From CAYWNK01 sp047639615 (lineage in GTDB: Bacteria; Planctomycetota; UBA1135; GCA-002686595), in NCBI GenBank assembly GCA_047639615.1, contig JBLIOL010000132.1, positions 1 to 13,582 on the forward strand: DNA of 13,582 nt, given 5' to 3'. How positions within the stretch are numbered: position 1 is the first letter of the stretch; each line of letters begins with the position of its first letter. A program made the translations under genes and the position numbers. This document shows, piece by piece, positions 1 to 7,280 of the stretch. The notes beneath the pieces are model-generated. The model saw nothing but the letters and a program-made list of their open reading frames with translations, had not been told where the DNA came from and did not search any database.

Positions 1-719
1 ATAATCATGGGTTTCACAGGGGTCGATTGTACGGCAGTTTCTCCTGCGGTCCAGAGCAGGACGCCCTGCTCCAAGACCGCCTCAGCCTGCACGCGCGCCG
101 TGGGCTGAGCTTCGTGGGTGCTCTGGAACAAGCAACCGCCGCTCACCACGTAGGCCTGCAAGGCCTCGAGCACAACCTGGGCCGAGGTCGGATCCAAGCT
201 TCCGGTAGGCTCGTCGGCCAGCATCAGCGCCGGTTCATTCACCAGAGCGCGCGCCAGCGCCACCCGGCGACACTCCCCAGCCGAGAGCTCCCCGGGCCGG
301 TGCCCTGCCCGCTCTTCAAGCCCCAGTGCCCCCAGCCGCGCCAGGGCCTTGGCCCGGTTCCCCGCCACCAAGCCCCCCGGCAGGGCCACCGCCACGTTGT
401 CCAGGGCATCCAGCCAAGGAACCAGGTGCAGGCCCTGAAAGACCACCCCAACGCCCCGTGCGCGGGCCTCCCGCCGGCTCGCTGCGGACTGCAACCACAG
501 GTCCTGCCCTTGGTGCAATACGCGCCCCGACTCCGGCCGCAGCAGCCCAGCGGCGATCAGTAGCAGAGTTGTCTTGCCCGCACCGCTGGCGCCGCGCAAC
601 ACGCTCCACCGACCCGGTTCCAGCTCCATGCTGACACCGCGCAACACGGGCACGGCCTGTCCGCGCAACCGGAAGCCATGCTCCACATCCTGCAGCTGCA
701 GTGCTTGCGACTTACCCAT
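1..719 (-). CDS. ABC transporter ATP-binding protein, LolD/MacB type (C-terminus cut by window edge)
   Basis: ATPase subunit of an ABC transporter, expected on the cytoplasmic face powering the FtsX-type permease encoded just before it. The frame is open from the ATG at 719 to the left edge, giving 239 visible residues. LolD-type proteins are usually about 220-235 residues, so little is probably missing. Visible motifs: Walker A GASGAGKTT (43-51), Q-loop Gln95 in VVFQ, signature LSAGE (145-149), Walker B ALMLADE (164-170) followed by PTGSLD, and H-loop His202 in STHE. The PTGSLD D-loop and short single-domain form are typical of the LolD/MacB/FtsE group. The signature reads LSAGECRR where LSGGQQQR is usual, but the ATPase residues are present. 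The start overlaps the permease stop by 8 bases (ATGGGTAA), and GGAGG lies 9 bases upstream. The transported substrate cannot be read from this gene. Confidence 0.93.
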   Translation of the reverse strand, partial: MGKSQALQLQDVEHGFRLRGQAVPVLRGVSMELEPGRWSVLRGASGAGKTTLLLIAAGLLRPESGRVLHQGQDLWLQSAASRREARARGVGVVFQGLHLVPWLDALDNVAVALPGGLVAGNRAKALARLGALGLEERAGHRPGELSAGECRRVALARALVNEPALMLADEPTGSLDPTSAQVVLEALQAYVVSGGCLFQSTHEAQPTARVQAEAVLEQGVLLWTAGETAVQSTPVKPMI

Positions 720-1872
720 GACGCAGGTCCTCCGCCGGATCTCGCACCAAGCCCAGGGCCACCGGCAAGGCACAAGCCCCGGCCGCTGCTCCTGCAGCGA
801 GCAACATGCCCCAGCCGAAACCGAATGGGACGGTGAGCATGCCGCGCCCAAGACCGCTCAGTGGAAAAAGCTCCTGCGCTAGGCGCGGTGCACCCACGCT
901 AGCGAGCAAGACGCCCAAGCCGCCGCCCAGCGCACCGAGCAAAGCAGCGCGCCCAAGCACCAAACCCAAGAGGCTTGGTCGTCCCATACCGATCGCATTC
1001 CAAGCGGCGATCTCCGCACGTCTACGGCGCACATTCAACAGCGCGAGCAAGGCGATCAAGAGTCCGCCAGAAATCAGCGCCAGAGGCGTCGCCAACTGCG
1101 CCACCCGCGCCGCCGCCAAACGCGCCGAACGGCGCGCATCCGCGGCCGCGCGCCTGCGCAGCACCTGAACGCCGGGAATCACCTGTGCTAGTTCCTCACG
1201 CAAAGCCTCCAAGGGATCAAGAACGCCGACCTCGCAGTGGCACTCCAAGGCCTGGATCTCGCTGAGCTGCCCGGGGATCCCAAGCAAGTTCTGCACCGTC
1301 TCCAAATCACCAAATGCGCTTACATCCTGTGCACTACCGGCCTCCGCCAGAATGCGCGCCACACGGAAACTCTGCTCACTCAGATTGACCGTGCCGCCTT
1401 CTACGAGGCCAAGTTGCTCCGCCGCGCGCGCGCCAAAGACCAAGTCCCCGGGCTCCACGGCTCTGCCAAAGACAGCCTTGCGCTTGCGCCCACCGGCGAA
1501 GATCTCCGATCCGATGCCCACCAGCCAGACTTCAGCCTGCGCCTCTCCCGCCTGGCACAGGGCCCGACGCTTGAGCATGGGAACAAGCCGGTTCGCCACG
1601 GCCTGAGATTCAAGTTGCGCGAGATCAGCGTTGCGCAAACTAGCGGGCGTCTCCAACCCGAGCCAATAGTCCCCGGCATTGGCATCCACCGGCAGCAGCA
1701 CTACGTTCAGTCCAATGTCGCGTTGCACCAGGCGTGTTTCATCCTGCGCAGCCAAACTCAGCTGACGCAAGGCCGCAGCGCAGGCACTGGCCACGCCGAC
1801 GACCAGCACAAAGAGCAAGGCACTGCCGCGGCTGCCGCGCAGCTCCGCCAGAATCAGGCGCAAGAGGCTCAT
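712..1872 (-). CDS. ABC transporter permease, FtsX/MacB/LolC-like
   Basis: Inner-membrane permease of 386 residues. The layout is that of FtsX-like type VII ABC proteins. One N-terminal membrane segment (about 18-37) is followed by a large periplasmic domain (about 40-258). Three membrane segments then cluster at the C-terminus (about 260-281, 302-325, 350-375). After the second segment comes the usual Arg-rich cytoplasmic turn RRRRAEIAAWNAIG (282-295), and the protein ends in DPAEDLRHG, as FtsX-family proteins often do. The start at 1872 is preferred over an in-frame start at 1950. It has GGAGG 6 bases upstream, overlaps the previous stop as ATGA, and puts the membrane segment near the N-terminus. 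Members of this family usually drive lipoprotein extraction or substrate extrusion by mechanotransmission rather than forming a transport channel. The periplasmic domain is the likely contact for the two upstream gene products, which is inference. Confidence 0.9.
   Translation of the reverse strand: MSLLRLILAELRGSRGSALLFVLVVGVASACAAALRQLSLAAQDETRLVQRDIGLNVVLLPVDANAGDYWLGLETPASLRNADLAQLESQAVANRLVPMLKRRALCQAGEAQAEVWLVGIGSEIFAGGRKRKAVFGRAVEPGDLVFGARAAEQLGLVEGGTVNLSEQSFRVARILAEAGSAQDVSAFGDLETVQNLLGIPGQLSEIQALECHCEVGVLDPLEALREELAQVIPGVQVLRRRAAADARRSARLAAARVAQLATPLALISGGLLIALLALLNVRRRRAEIAAWNAIGMGRPSLLGLVLGRAALLGALGGGLGVLLASVGAPRLAQELFPLSGLGRGMLTVPFGFGWGMLLAAGAAAGACALPVALGLVRDPAEDLRHG
729..733 (-). 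promoter_or_regulatory. Shine-Dalgarno of the LolD-type ATPase gene
   Basis: On the minus strand this reads GGAGG, 9 bases before the ATG at 719 and inside the end of the permease gene. It supports 719 as the start and suggests coupled translation of permease and ATPase. Confidence 0.7.
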
Positions 1873-3053
1873 TGCCGTCCTCCGCGAACCACCAAGATCC
1901 CGATTGCGAGCACCAGCGCCAAGCAGAACAGCAGCCCCAACGCAAACCACAGGGAAAGCCCGAGGGTCTCATTTCCTGCATCGTTCAGGCCCTGAGCAGC
2001 CGGCGCAGTTGGCGCAGCTTGAGGCTCATCGGCGAACCCCCAATCGCCCCCGTCGCCCTCCACCCATGCGGGCGCATGACTCGGACTGGGGTCCGGATCC
2101 GGCTCCGCAGGCAACACCCCTTCACCCACCAATTCTGACTCCCGATACCCGAATAACAGCCCCGAGAGGCTCGTATCCGCCGTACGGAGCTTGCCCTCGG
2201 GCTTGGTCAGAATGCGCGCCACCTCCGCTCGCACCAGAGGACTCTCCGGATCGAAGCTCAGAGCGGAGACAGCACTTGCGCGCTGCGCTGCTGACCAAGC
2301 TAGGGGCAAACGTGGCTCTAGGACCCACTCCCGAGGTGTCTCGCACTCGCAGGATTCCCCCACGAGCACCAATTGGGCGAGCACCTCATCGCGCTCGATC
2401 AAGACGCCCTGCAAGACCGCGCCAGCAAGCTTTCCGCGACCATAAACCAGGGCCAAAGCCGGTTCATCCAGGTCCATGCTGAGCCCCAAGCTCCAGAGCA
2501 AGCTGCGTTCCTGTGCGCGCTCGCTACGTTGCACCCGCACGCGCCGCAAGGGCCAGGGGACCTCCCGGGGTAACTGCGCCGACAGCCCATCGAAGAGTTT
2601 CAGTGCCTCGTCCAAGACACCGTGGGCCGCCTGATCCAAGGAGGGATGACCGCTCTCCACTACCACCGCCAGCACGAAGCTCGCCAAGGCCTCGCGCGAC
2701 ACCTGCTCGAGAGCCGGGCTGCCGAAGGCCTCCTCCAGCGCCGCCTGTTTCTCCGTGGCCTCGAGCACGATCGGTTCCAAGTCCTCTCGCCAAAGCACCC
2801 AGCCACTCTCTTGCCCCGAACGGCGCATGGCCTTTACCAGGGGGTCATCTGGAGTGCGGCCCGAATCACGCACACCAAGGCGCAGATTGCCCACACTCTC
2901 AGCGCCAAGCGCACCGGCAGCTGCGGAATCCAAACCGGGCAGCACCTGTACGAGTTGGTACTCGGGCCCCGCCAAATCCACGAAGCCAATATCGCGCACC
3001 GTGTAGCGACAGACCAAGGCACATGCCGCACCCAACACGAAGCCGAGCAGCAT
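1869..3053 (-). CDS. Protein of unknown function, predicted envelope-anchored
   Basis: A 394-residue protein that I cannot assign to a named family. The N-terminus is hydrophobic (residues 1-15), ends in Cys16 and is followed by RYTVRDIGFVDLAG. Near the C-terminus a strong membrane segment (about 365-389) is followed by the basic end RGGRQ. Before that segment lies an acidic, Pro-rich linker (about 310-360). The middle is a soluble region containing a CEC motif, then REWVLEP and FDPESPLVRAE, which look like conserved blocks. The CRYTVRD block at the signal-peptide end resembles planctomycetal hypothetical proteins I remember, unverified. Most of the protein is probably periplasmic, with the tail anchored in the inner membrane. 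The lipobox around Cys16 (ALVC) is not canonical. Start at 3053: its ATG shares one base with the upstream stop (TGATG), and GGGGA lies 7 bases upstream. A longer in-frame start at 3122 would add 23 polar residues before the hydrophobic segment. The permease gene follows with an ATGA overlap, so a shared system is likely. Confidence 0.75.
   Translation of the reverse strand: MLLGFVLGAACALVCRYTVRDIGFVDLAGPEYQLVQVLPGLDSAAAGALGAESVGNLRLGVRDSGRTPDDPLVKAMRRSGQESGWVLWREDLEPIVLEATEKQAALEEAFGSPALEQVSREALASFVLAVVVESGHPSLDQAAHGVLDEALKLFDGLSAQLPREVPWPLRRVRVQRSERAQERSLLWSLGLSMDLDEPALALVYGRGKLAGAVLQGVLIERDEVLAQLVLVGESCECETPREWVLEPRLPLAWSAAQRASAVSALSFDPESPLVRAEVARILTKPEGKLRTADTSLSGLLFGYRESELVGEGVLPAEPDPDPSPSHAPAWVEGDGGDWGFADEPQAAPTAPAAQGLNDAGNETLGLSLWFALGLLFCLALVLAIGILVVRGGRQ
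1879..1883 (-). promoter_or_regulatory. Shine-Dalgarno deciding the permease start
   Basis: Reads GGAGG on the minus strand, 6 bases before the ATG at 1872. It lies inside the 3' end of the upstream gene and argues against the longer in-frame start at 1950. Confidence 0.7.
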
Positions 3054-6000
3054 CAGCGAATCCCCGTCAGGCTGCTGGGCAGGAAGCCCATGGAAGCCTC
3101 GATCCACTCTCCGCAGGAGCAACCGCCACCCCCCTCAGGGGAGAGCAACATACCGCACGCGGGAATGGTGGAGATCCAGCAATCGGGCCGCAAGCGGGTC
3201 CAACGGGTGGATTCACGGCTATCGCGATCCCAAATGCAAAGCTCAGCGGCACGTAGCAGGACGGCGTGCGTCGTGGCCGCGTAGCTGCCACATTGATGCC
3301 CCTCCGGGAAGGTCTTAGCCCCGACCTCGCCGCTACGTAGGTCGAATGAGAAGGGCCTTAGGAAGACCTCTCCGTTGGCCATGGCCGGCCGCGCCAGGTG
3401 CTTGCCATGGTGGTCCGCTTCCCAGTCGAAGCGCTTGCGCCAAATACTCTTGCCATCAGCAGCATCGAACACATACAGCGCATGGGATAAGCCCCCAGAG
3501 GAGCTCAGTGCCAGGAACTCGCCGTCGGTAGCCATCTGCAAAGCCACCGTACCCGGCATGGGCTTGGCGGGTCGACGCCAGAGCTCCGTACCCCGAGCCG
3601 TATCCAGACAGACCATCCAAAGGTCCGACCACAACTCGTCGTTCAGGCGGCCGGTCCGGTTCTTAAAAGCACCCGCTGAGCGTGCTTCCAGGAAGGTGAC
3701 ACGCTCCCCCGAGAAGACCACCGTCGTATCGACCACGCGACCGCCCTGGTAGCGCCAGCGCAGATCACCCGTGTCTGGATCCATGGCGAAGAGCAACCGA
3801 CTTGTGACCTTGCTGGCGTGCTCGCCCTCCTTGGCGTCGTACCAATGCTCACCGCCCCACCACTCCGTGAACTGTGCGCCCGTGGGAACGGCACTACCGT
3901 AGAGCAACTCCCCATGCCGGACGACCAAACCCCACTCATAACCGCCCCCGCCAAGCGTAGCCAAGGGCAAACGCAATGACGGATCTTGCAAGCCGGTCAA
4001 GCCATCAAAGCGTGCCAAGCGCGAGCCCAGCGCCACGTACAAGCGTTGCTCATCCGCGCACCAATTGCTGGAACTACGCGGAAGGTTGAAACGCGCCAAT
4101 TCCGGCAATTCCATGCCCCACAGAGGCGTTCCTGAGAAAGCGTCAAAGGTCAACACCCGGTGCAGGCCCTGCACATGCAGACGCCCGCCAATCGCCAGCG
4201 GCGACGGCTTACGGTTCTGCCGATCACTCTGAAAGCGCGGTCCGGGCCGTCCGATCCAGGACAATTCAAGGTCCTGCGTAGCACGCGCCCCGCCCAGGTC
4301 TTCTCCGCCATAGGCAGAGTTGTCCGGCAGACCATACATATGACTCCAAACGCCCGCGCCGGGTAAGGCGCCACGCATCAGAGCACGACGCTCGGGCGAT
4401 GTATCTGGAGCTTCCCGACAGAGCTCCGCATCAAACTTGGAGTCATGTGCCAACCAAAGGCGCCCACCTTCCGGCCGCACCCAATGCTCAGCGAGTTCCA
4501 TGCTCACGCCCGTGGGCATGGCACCGCCGAGAGGCGCAACCACCGCAGCAGCAAAGCCCTCGGGATAGTCAAAGCGCGCGCCCAGGCCCATATCCAGCCA
4601 GGCCAACTGCGAGCCCCAAATGCCCTCTGTGCGCAAGCTTGCGCGCCACTCCTGGTGCTCATCGGACCGACGTGTCTGCGCATCCCCCATGAGCACCACG
4701 CGCACGCCAGGTACGCGTGCCAGCTCAGTCCATAAATCTGTTTCGCTGGGGTCCAAGCCAAGCACCAGACCACGCCCCCCGGGAAGCGCGTGAATGATCG
4801 CGAGCGCCTGCGCACTCATGCCAGCCTCAGGTGCAGCATCCAGGCTCAGGTTGAAGTGCGAATCCAGCTCAAAGGCCTTGGTCCATGGCCCGCCAGCCTG
4901 CGGCTGAAGGCGCACCTCGTAGAGCCGGTCCGGGCCAAGCCCATCCAAATGTGCAAGCCATTGCCCTCCACCCAGAGCCTCTAGGCGCTGGCTAGATTGC
5001 GCCGCTCCAAACCCGCTGAGCTCCAACTTGGGCTGTGCCCCCTCGGGCAACCAAAAGCGCACTACGGCTGCCGTAGGGCTCACAAAACGCATTTCCGGCC
5101 CTTCCAGCAACTCAGCCCTTGGCGCTTGCTTCGCGACCACTTCGGCGGGCGGCAAGGCCTCCGGATACAACTCGCTGGCCTGCCTCGCCAGAGTCGCGAG
5201 CTCCTGCCCATCCAACACTCGCTCCCACAGAGCCACCTCGCCCAGGGCGCCTTTGACCCGGAAGTGTTCATCCGCATCCCGATAGGCACCCAGGTGGTAA
5301 TAGGCCTTCTCCGGGTAGTTGATCGCGCCGCTCTCCGCCAGGGATTGGGCCACCTCTTGGCCGTCCACGTAGAGCCGCATGTGCGTTCCGTCGTAAGACC
5401 CCGCGATGGAGTGCCAAGCCCCTACGCTGAATGCCTGCGGAGCCAAGAGCCAGGTCAAGCCGTCCCCGCCATCCTCACCGGCCAAGGCAAAACCGAAGCG
5501 GTCCTCGCGAAAACCAAGCATCCAGCCGCGCTCGTAGGCGCCGTTGTCCTGGGCCATGCCGATGACCCCGCCCCAGGTCTGCACTTGGTCCACTCGTAGC
5601 TGGGCATTGACGGTCATGCTGCGACTCGGGTGAGCGCGCTTGCGGAAGTCCTCAGCCACTTCGAGATCGCCCGTGCGCCCGTCCAAGAGCAGAGCGTGTG
5701 CCTTGCCCACAGCGGTCAGCTGCGGCGGACCTGGCAAGCGCAGAGCCGCGCCCGGGCCAAGGTTGGCCAGCGCCAAAACACGTCGGGGATCGTCGGGATC
5801 GCTAACGTTCAGAGGCACGCGATCGAGTTGATCCTGTTGAAAGAGAAAGCGATCCAGCAGACCGTCTTCAGGCACATCCGACACCTCGGGGCTGGACGGC
5901 AAGCTAGGGCGCTCCACCCTTACCAATTCCGCCGGGGCTGGCAGACTCTCGCCCATGGCAGCGAAGCAGCTTAATTCGCCCACATCCGTAGCCACGAGCA

Positions 6001-7207
6001 AACGTCCCTGGGCCACCACCAATCCGTGCGCAGCCCCGTGAACCTCGCCAACCCAGAGCAGAGCGCCGTCCGCGCAAGCGCGCACCTCGACCCGGTCCAC
6101 GCCACCGAGGACCAACTCCTCGCCCGCTTGAATCAGTGCTAAGGGCGCGCTAGCCGGCCGCGTCCAGAGCAAGGCGCCGCTACTACGATCGATGGCCGTG
6201 AGCTGACCTTCAGCCAAGAGGTAAGCCGTGGCACCATCCACCACCACCGCATGGCCACGCGAGTAGGAAGCGACCTCCACCCGCGCCTCGGTCTCCGCCG
6301 CGCTGATCCAGCCGTCCTTATTGCCCGGCCCGTGCAACACCTGGCCGTCGTCGGTCAGAAGGCAGAAGCTCCCGCCACCACCGGGCAAGGTGCCCTGGGG
6401 CGCACCGTCGAGCCGATCGAAGAGCAGCGGCGCGCTACGTCCCTGGGGCGCGACCAGCGTGTCGGCCGAAGCCAAGAGGGGCCCCTCCAGGGTCCACCCC
6501 GTGCCCAGGTCGCGCTCCCAGCGCGGCGGCGATCCCAGCGGCGCGGGCACGACCTCGCCCGTGGCCACATCCACAGCCAGCAAGTGACTGCTCTTCCAGG
6601 GCAGGAAAGACGCGCCGAAGGTGGCCGTCTCCCCACTGACCAAGACGCCGCTGCGCACGGGCCAGGTAGACACCAAGCGACCATCGTGCAACACGCGCCT
6701 CGCCATGGGTACGGCGGAGCGCTGCCAGAGCGCCTGACCGCTAGAGAGGTCCAGCGCATAGGCACAGCCATCGTCGCTGCCGAAGAAGACGCGCCCATCC
6801 GACACGCTAGGCGCCACGCGCACGGGGCCGCCACTGCTGAAGACCCACTGCTCAGAGCCTGAGTCCAGGTCCAGGCAGGTCACGCTATCGTCGGCGCTCG
6901 AGCCGAAGAGCACACGACCGCTGGCCACCACGGGGTGAAAGACGGGGTCGTACTCGCGCATGGAGCGCAGCCCCTCGAGCTTGGCATAGGCATCCCAGCG
7001 GGCGGGACCCGGCCAAGCGGGGCGCGGGGCCTGGGCGGCGGTCCAGCTCCAAGCCAGCCGCAGCCGCGCGCTCTCCAATTCGACTCCGGTACGACCACTT
7101 CGGGCCTGATCGTGGCGATAGGTCGGCCAATCGCCCACGTCCTGAGCTGCCGCCAGCGCACAGAGAAGGTAGCCCAAGAGCGCATGGAGAAGCCGTTGCC
7201 TGATCAT
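3053..7207 (-). CDS. Exported PQQ-like beta-propeller protein with LamG-like and Rossmann-like domains
   Basis: Giant secreted protein of 1384 residues. Regions in order: signal peptide (1-21, ending ALAAAQ); DWPTYRHDQARSG and a first PQQ/BamB-like propeller with repeats such as AIDRSSGALLW (about 25-420); a LamG/concanavalin-like region with WHSIAGSYDGTHMRLYVDG (about 505-680); a fibronectin-III-like stretch (about 695-785); a Rossmann, methyltransferase-like segment with GRGLVLGLDPSETDLW (about 795-925); a second propeller with AMDPDTGDLRWRY and FDAADGKSIWRK (about 955-1310); and a Cys-rich tail with C1306, C1324, C1343, C1351, C1363 and C1365. Enzymatic activity is not evident. PQQ-type repeats in such proteins often serve as scaffolds without cofactor, so binding of PQQ should not be assumed. 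The start at 7207 is chosen because it gives a clean signal peptide. Upstream in-frame starts (7282, 7441) would bury the signal and overlap the divergent gene. It is the first gene of a coupled four-gene unit with an FtsX/LolD-type transporter. Confidence 0.88.
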   Translation of the reverse strand: MIRQRLLHALLGYLLCALAAAQDVGDWPTYRHDQARSGRTGVELESARLRLAWSWTAAQAPRPAWPGPARWDAYAKLEGLRSMREYDPVFHPVVASGRVLFGSSADDSVTCLDLDSGSEQWVFSSGGPVRVAPSVSDGRVFFGSDDGCAYALDLSSGQALWQRSAVPMARRVLHDGRLVSTWPVRSGVLVSGETATFGASFLPWKSSHLLAVDVATGEVVPAPLGSPPRWERDLGTGWTLEGPLLASADTLVAPQGRSAPLLFDRLDGAPQGTLPGGGGSFCLLTDDGQVLHGPGNKDGWISAAETEARVEVASYSRGHAVVVDGATAYLLAEGQLTAIDRSSGALLWTRPASAPLALIQAGEELVLGGVDRVEVRACADGALLWVGEVHGAAHGLVVAQGRLLVATDVGELSCFAAMGESLPAPAELVRVERPSLPSSPEVSDVPEDGLLDRFLFQQDQLDRVPLNVSDPDDPRRVLALANLGPGAALRLPGPPQLTAVGKAHALLLDGRTGDLEVAEDFRKRAHPSRSMTVNAQLRVDQVQTWGGVIGMAQDNGAYERGWMLGFREDRFGFALAGEDGGDGLTWLLAPQAFSVGAWHSIAGSYDGTHMRLYVDGQEVAQSLAESGAINYPEKAYYHLGAYRDADEHFRVKGALGEVALWERVLDGQELATLARQASELYPEALPPAEVVAKQAPRAELLEGPEMRFVSPTAAVVRFWLPEGAQPKLELSGFGAAQSSQRLEALGGGQWLAHLDGLGPDRLYEVRLQPQAGGPWTKAFELDSHFNLSLDAAPEAGMSAQALAIIHALPGGRGLVLGLDPSETDLWTELARVPGVRVVLMGDAQTRRSDEHQEWRASLRTEGIWGSQLAWLDMGLGARFDYPEGFAAAVVAPLGGAMPTGVSMELAEHWVRPEGGRLWLAHDSKFDAELCREAPDTSPERRALMRGALPGAGVWSHMYGLPDNSAYGGEDLGGARATQDLELSWIGRPGPRFQSDRQNRKPSPLAIGGRLHVQGLHRVLTFDAFSGTPLWGMELPELARFNLPRSSSNWCADEQRLYVALGSRLARFDGLTGLQDPSLRLPLATLGGGGYEWGLVVRHGELLYGSAVPTGAQFTEWWGGEHWYDAKEGEHASKVTSRLLFAMDPDTGDLRWRYQGGRVVDTTVVFSGERVTFLEARSAGAFKNRTGRLNDELWSDLWMVCLDTARGTELWRRPAKPMPGTVALQMATDGEFLALSSSGGLSHALYVFDAADGKSIWRKRFDWEADHHGKHLARPAMANGEVFLRPFSFDLRSGEVGAKTFPEGHQCGSYAATTHAVLLRAAELCIWDRDSRESTRWTRLRPDCWISTIPACGMLLSPEGGGGCSCGEWIEASMGFLPSSLTGIR

Positions 7208-7280
7208 GTCCCCAGTATGCCTTCTCAGAGTCAGGGACTGAGGGGCGAAGCGCAGCAGCACTTCCGCTATCCTGCGGCCC
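7208..7280. promoter_or_regulatory. Divergent intergenic region, presumed promoters of both operons
   Basis: Only 73 bp separate the divergent starts at 7207 (minus) and 7281 (plus), so promoters for both units must lie here or inside the genes. No strong -35/-10 pair is visible. TATCCT at 7268-7273 resembles a -10 box on the plus strand and ends 7 bases before the modA ATG. No clear Shine-Dalgarno precedes that ATG, so a leaderless or near-leaderless mRNA is possible. On the minus strand, AGAAGG lies 12 bases before the ATG at 7207. A short inverted repeat, CTCAG (7224-7228) with CTGAG (7238-7242), could be a weak operator. Regulators are unknown. Confidence 0.35.

Noticed and set aside
1237..1995. 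252-residue plus-strand frame opposite the permease
   Set aside because: The minus-strand permease has membrane topology, family motifs and coupled junctions. The plus-strand product is a polar, motif-free translation.
7224..7242. CTCAG...CTGAG inverted repeat as a terminator or strong operator
   Set aside because: Stem of only five base pairs, no T tract, and competing pairings; noted only as a weak possibility in the intergenic entry.
7264..7273. CGCTAT as a ModE operator half-site before modA
   Set aside because: Only one six-base half is present with no inverted partner at the expected distance, so chance is a sufficient explanation.
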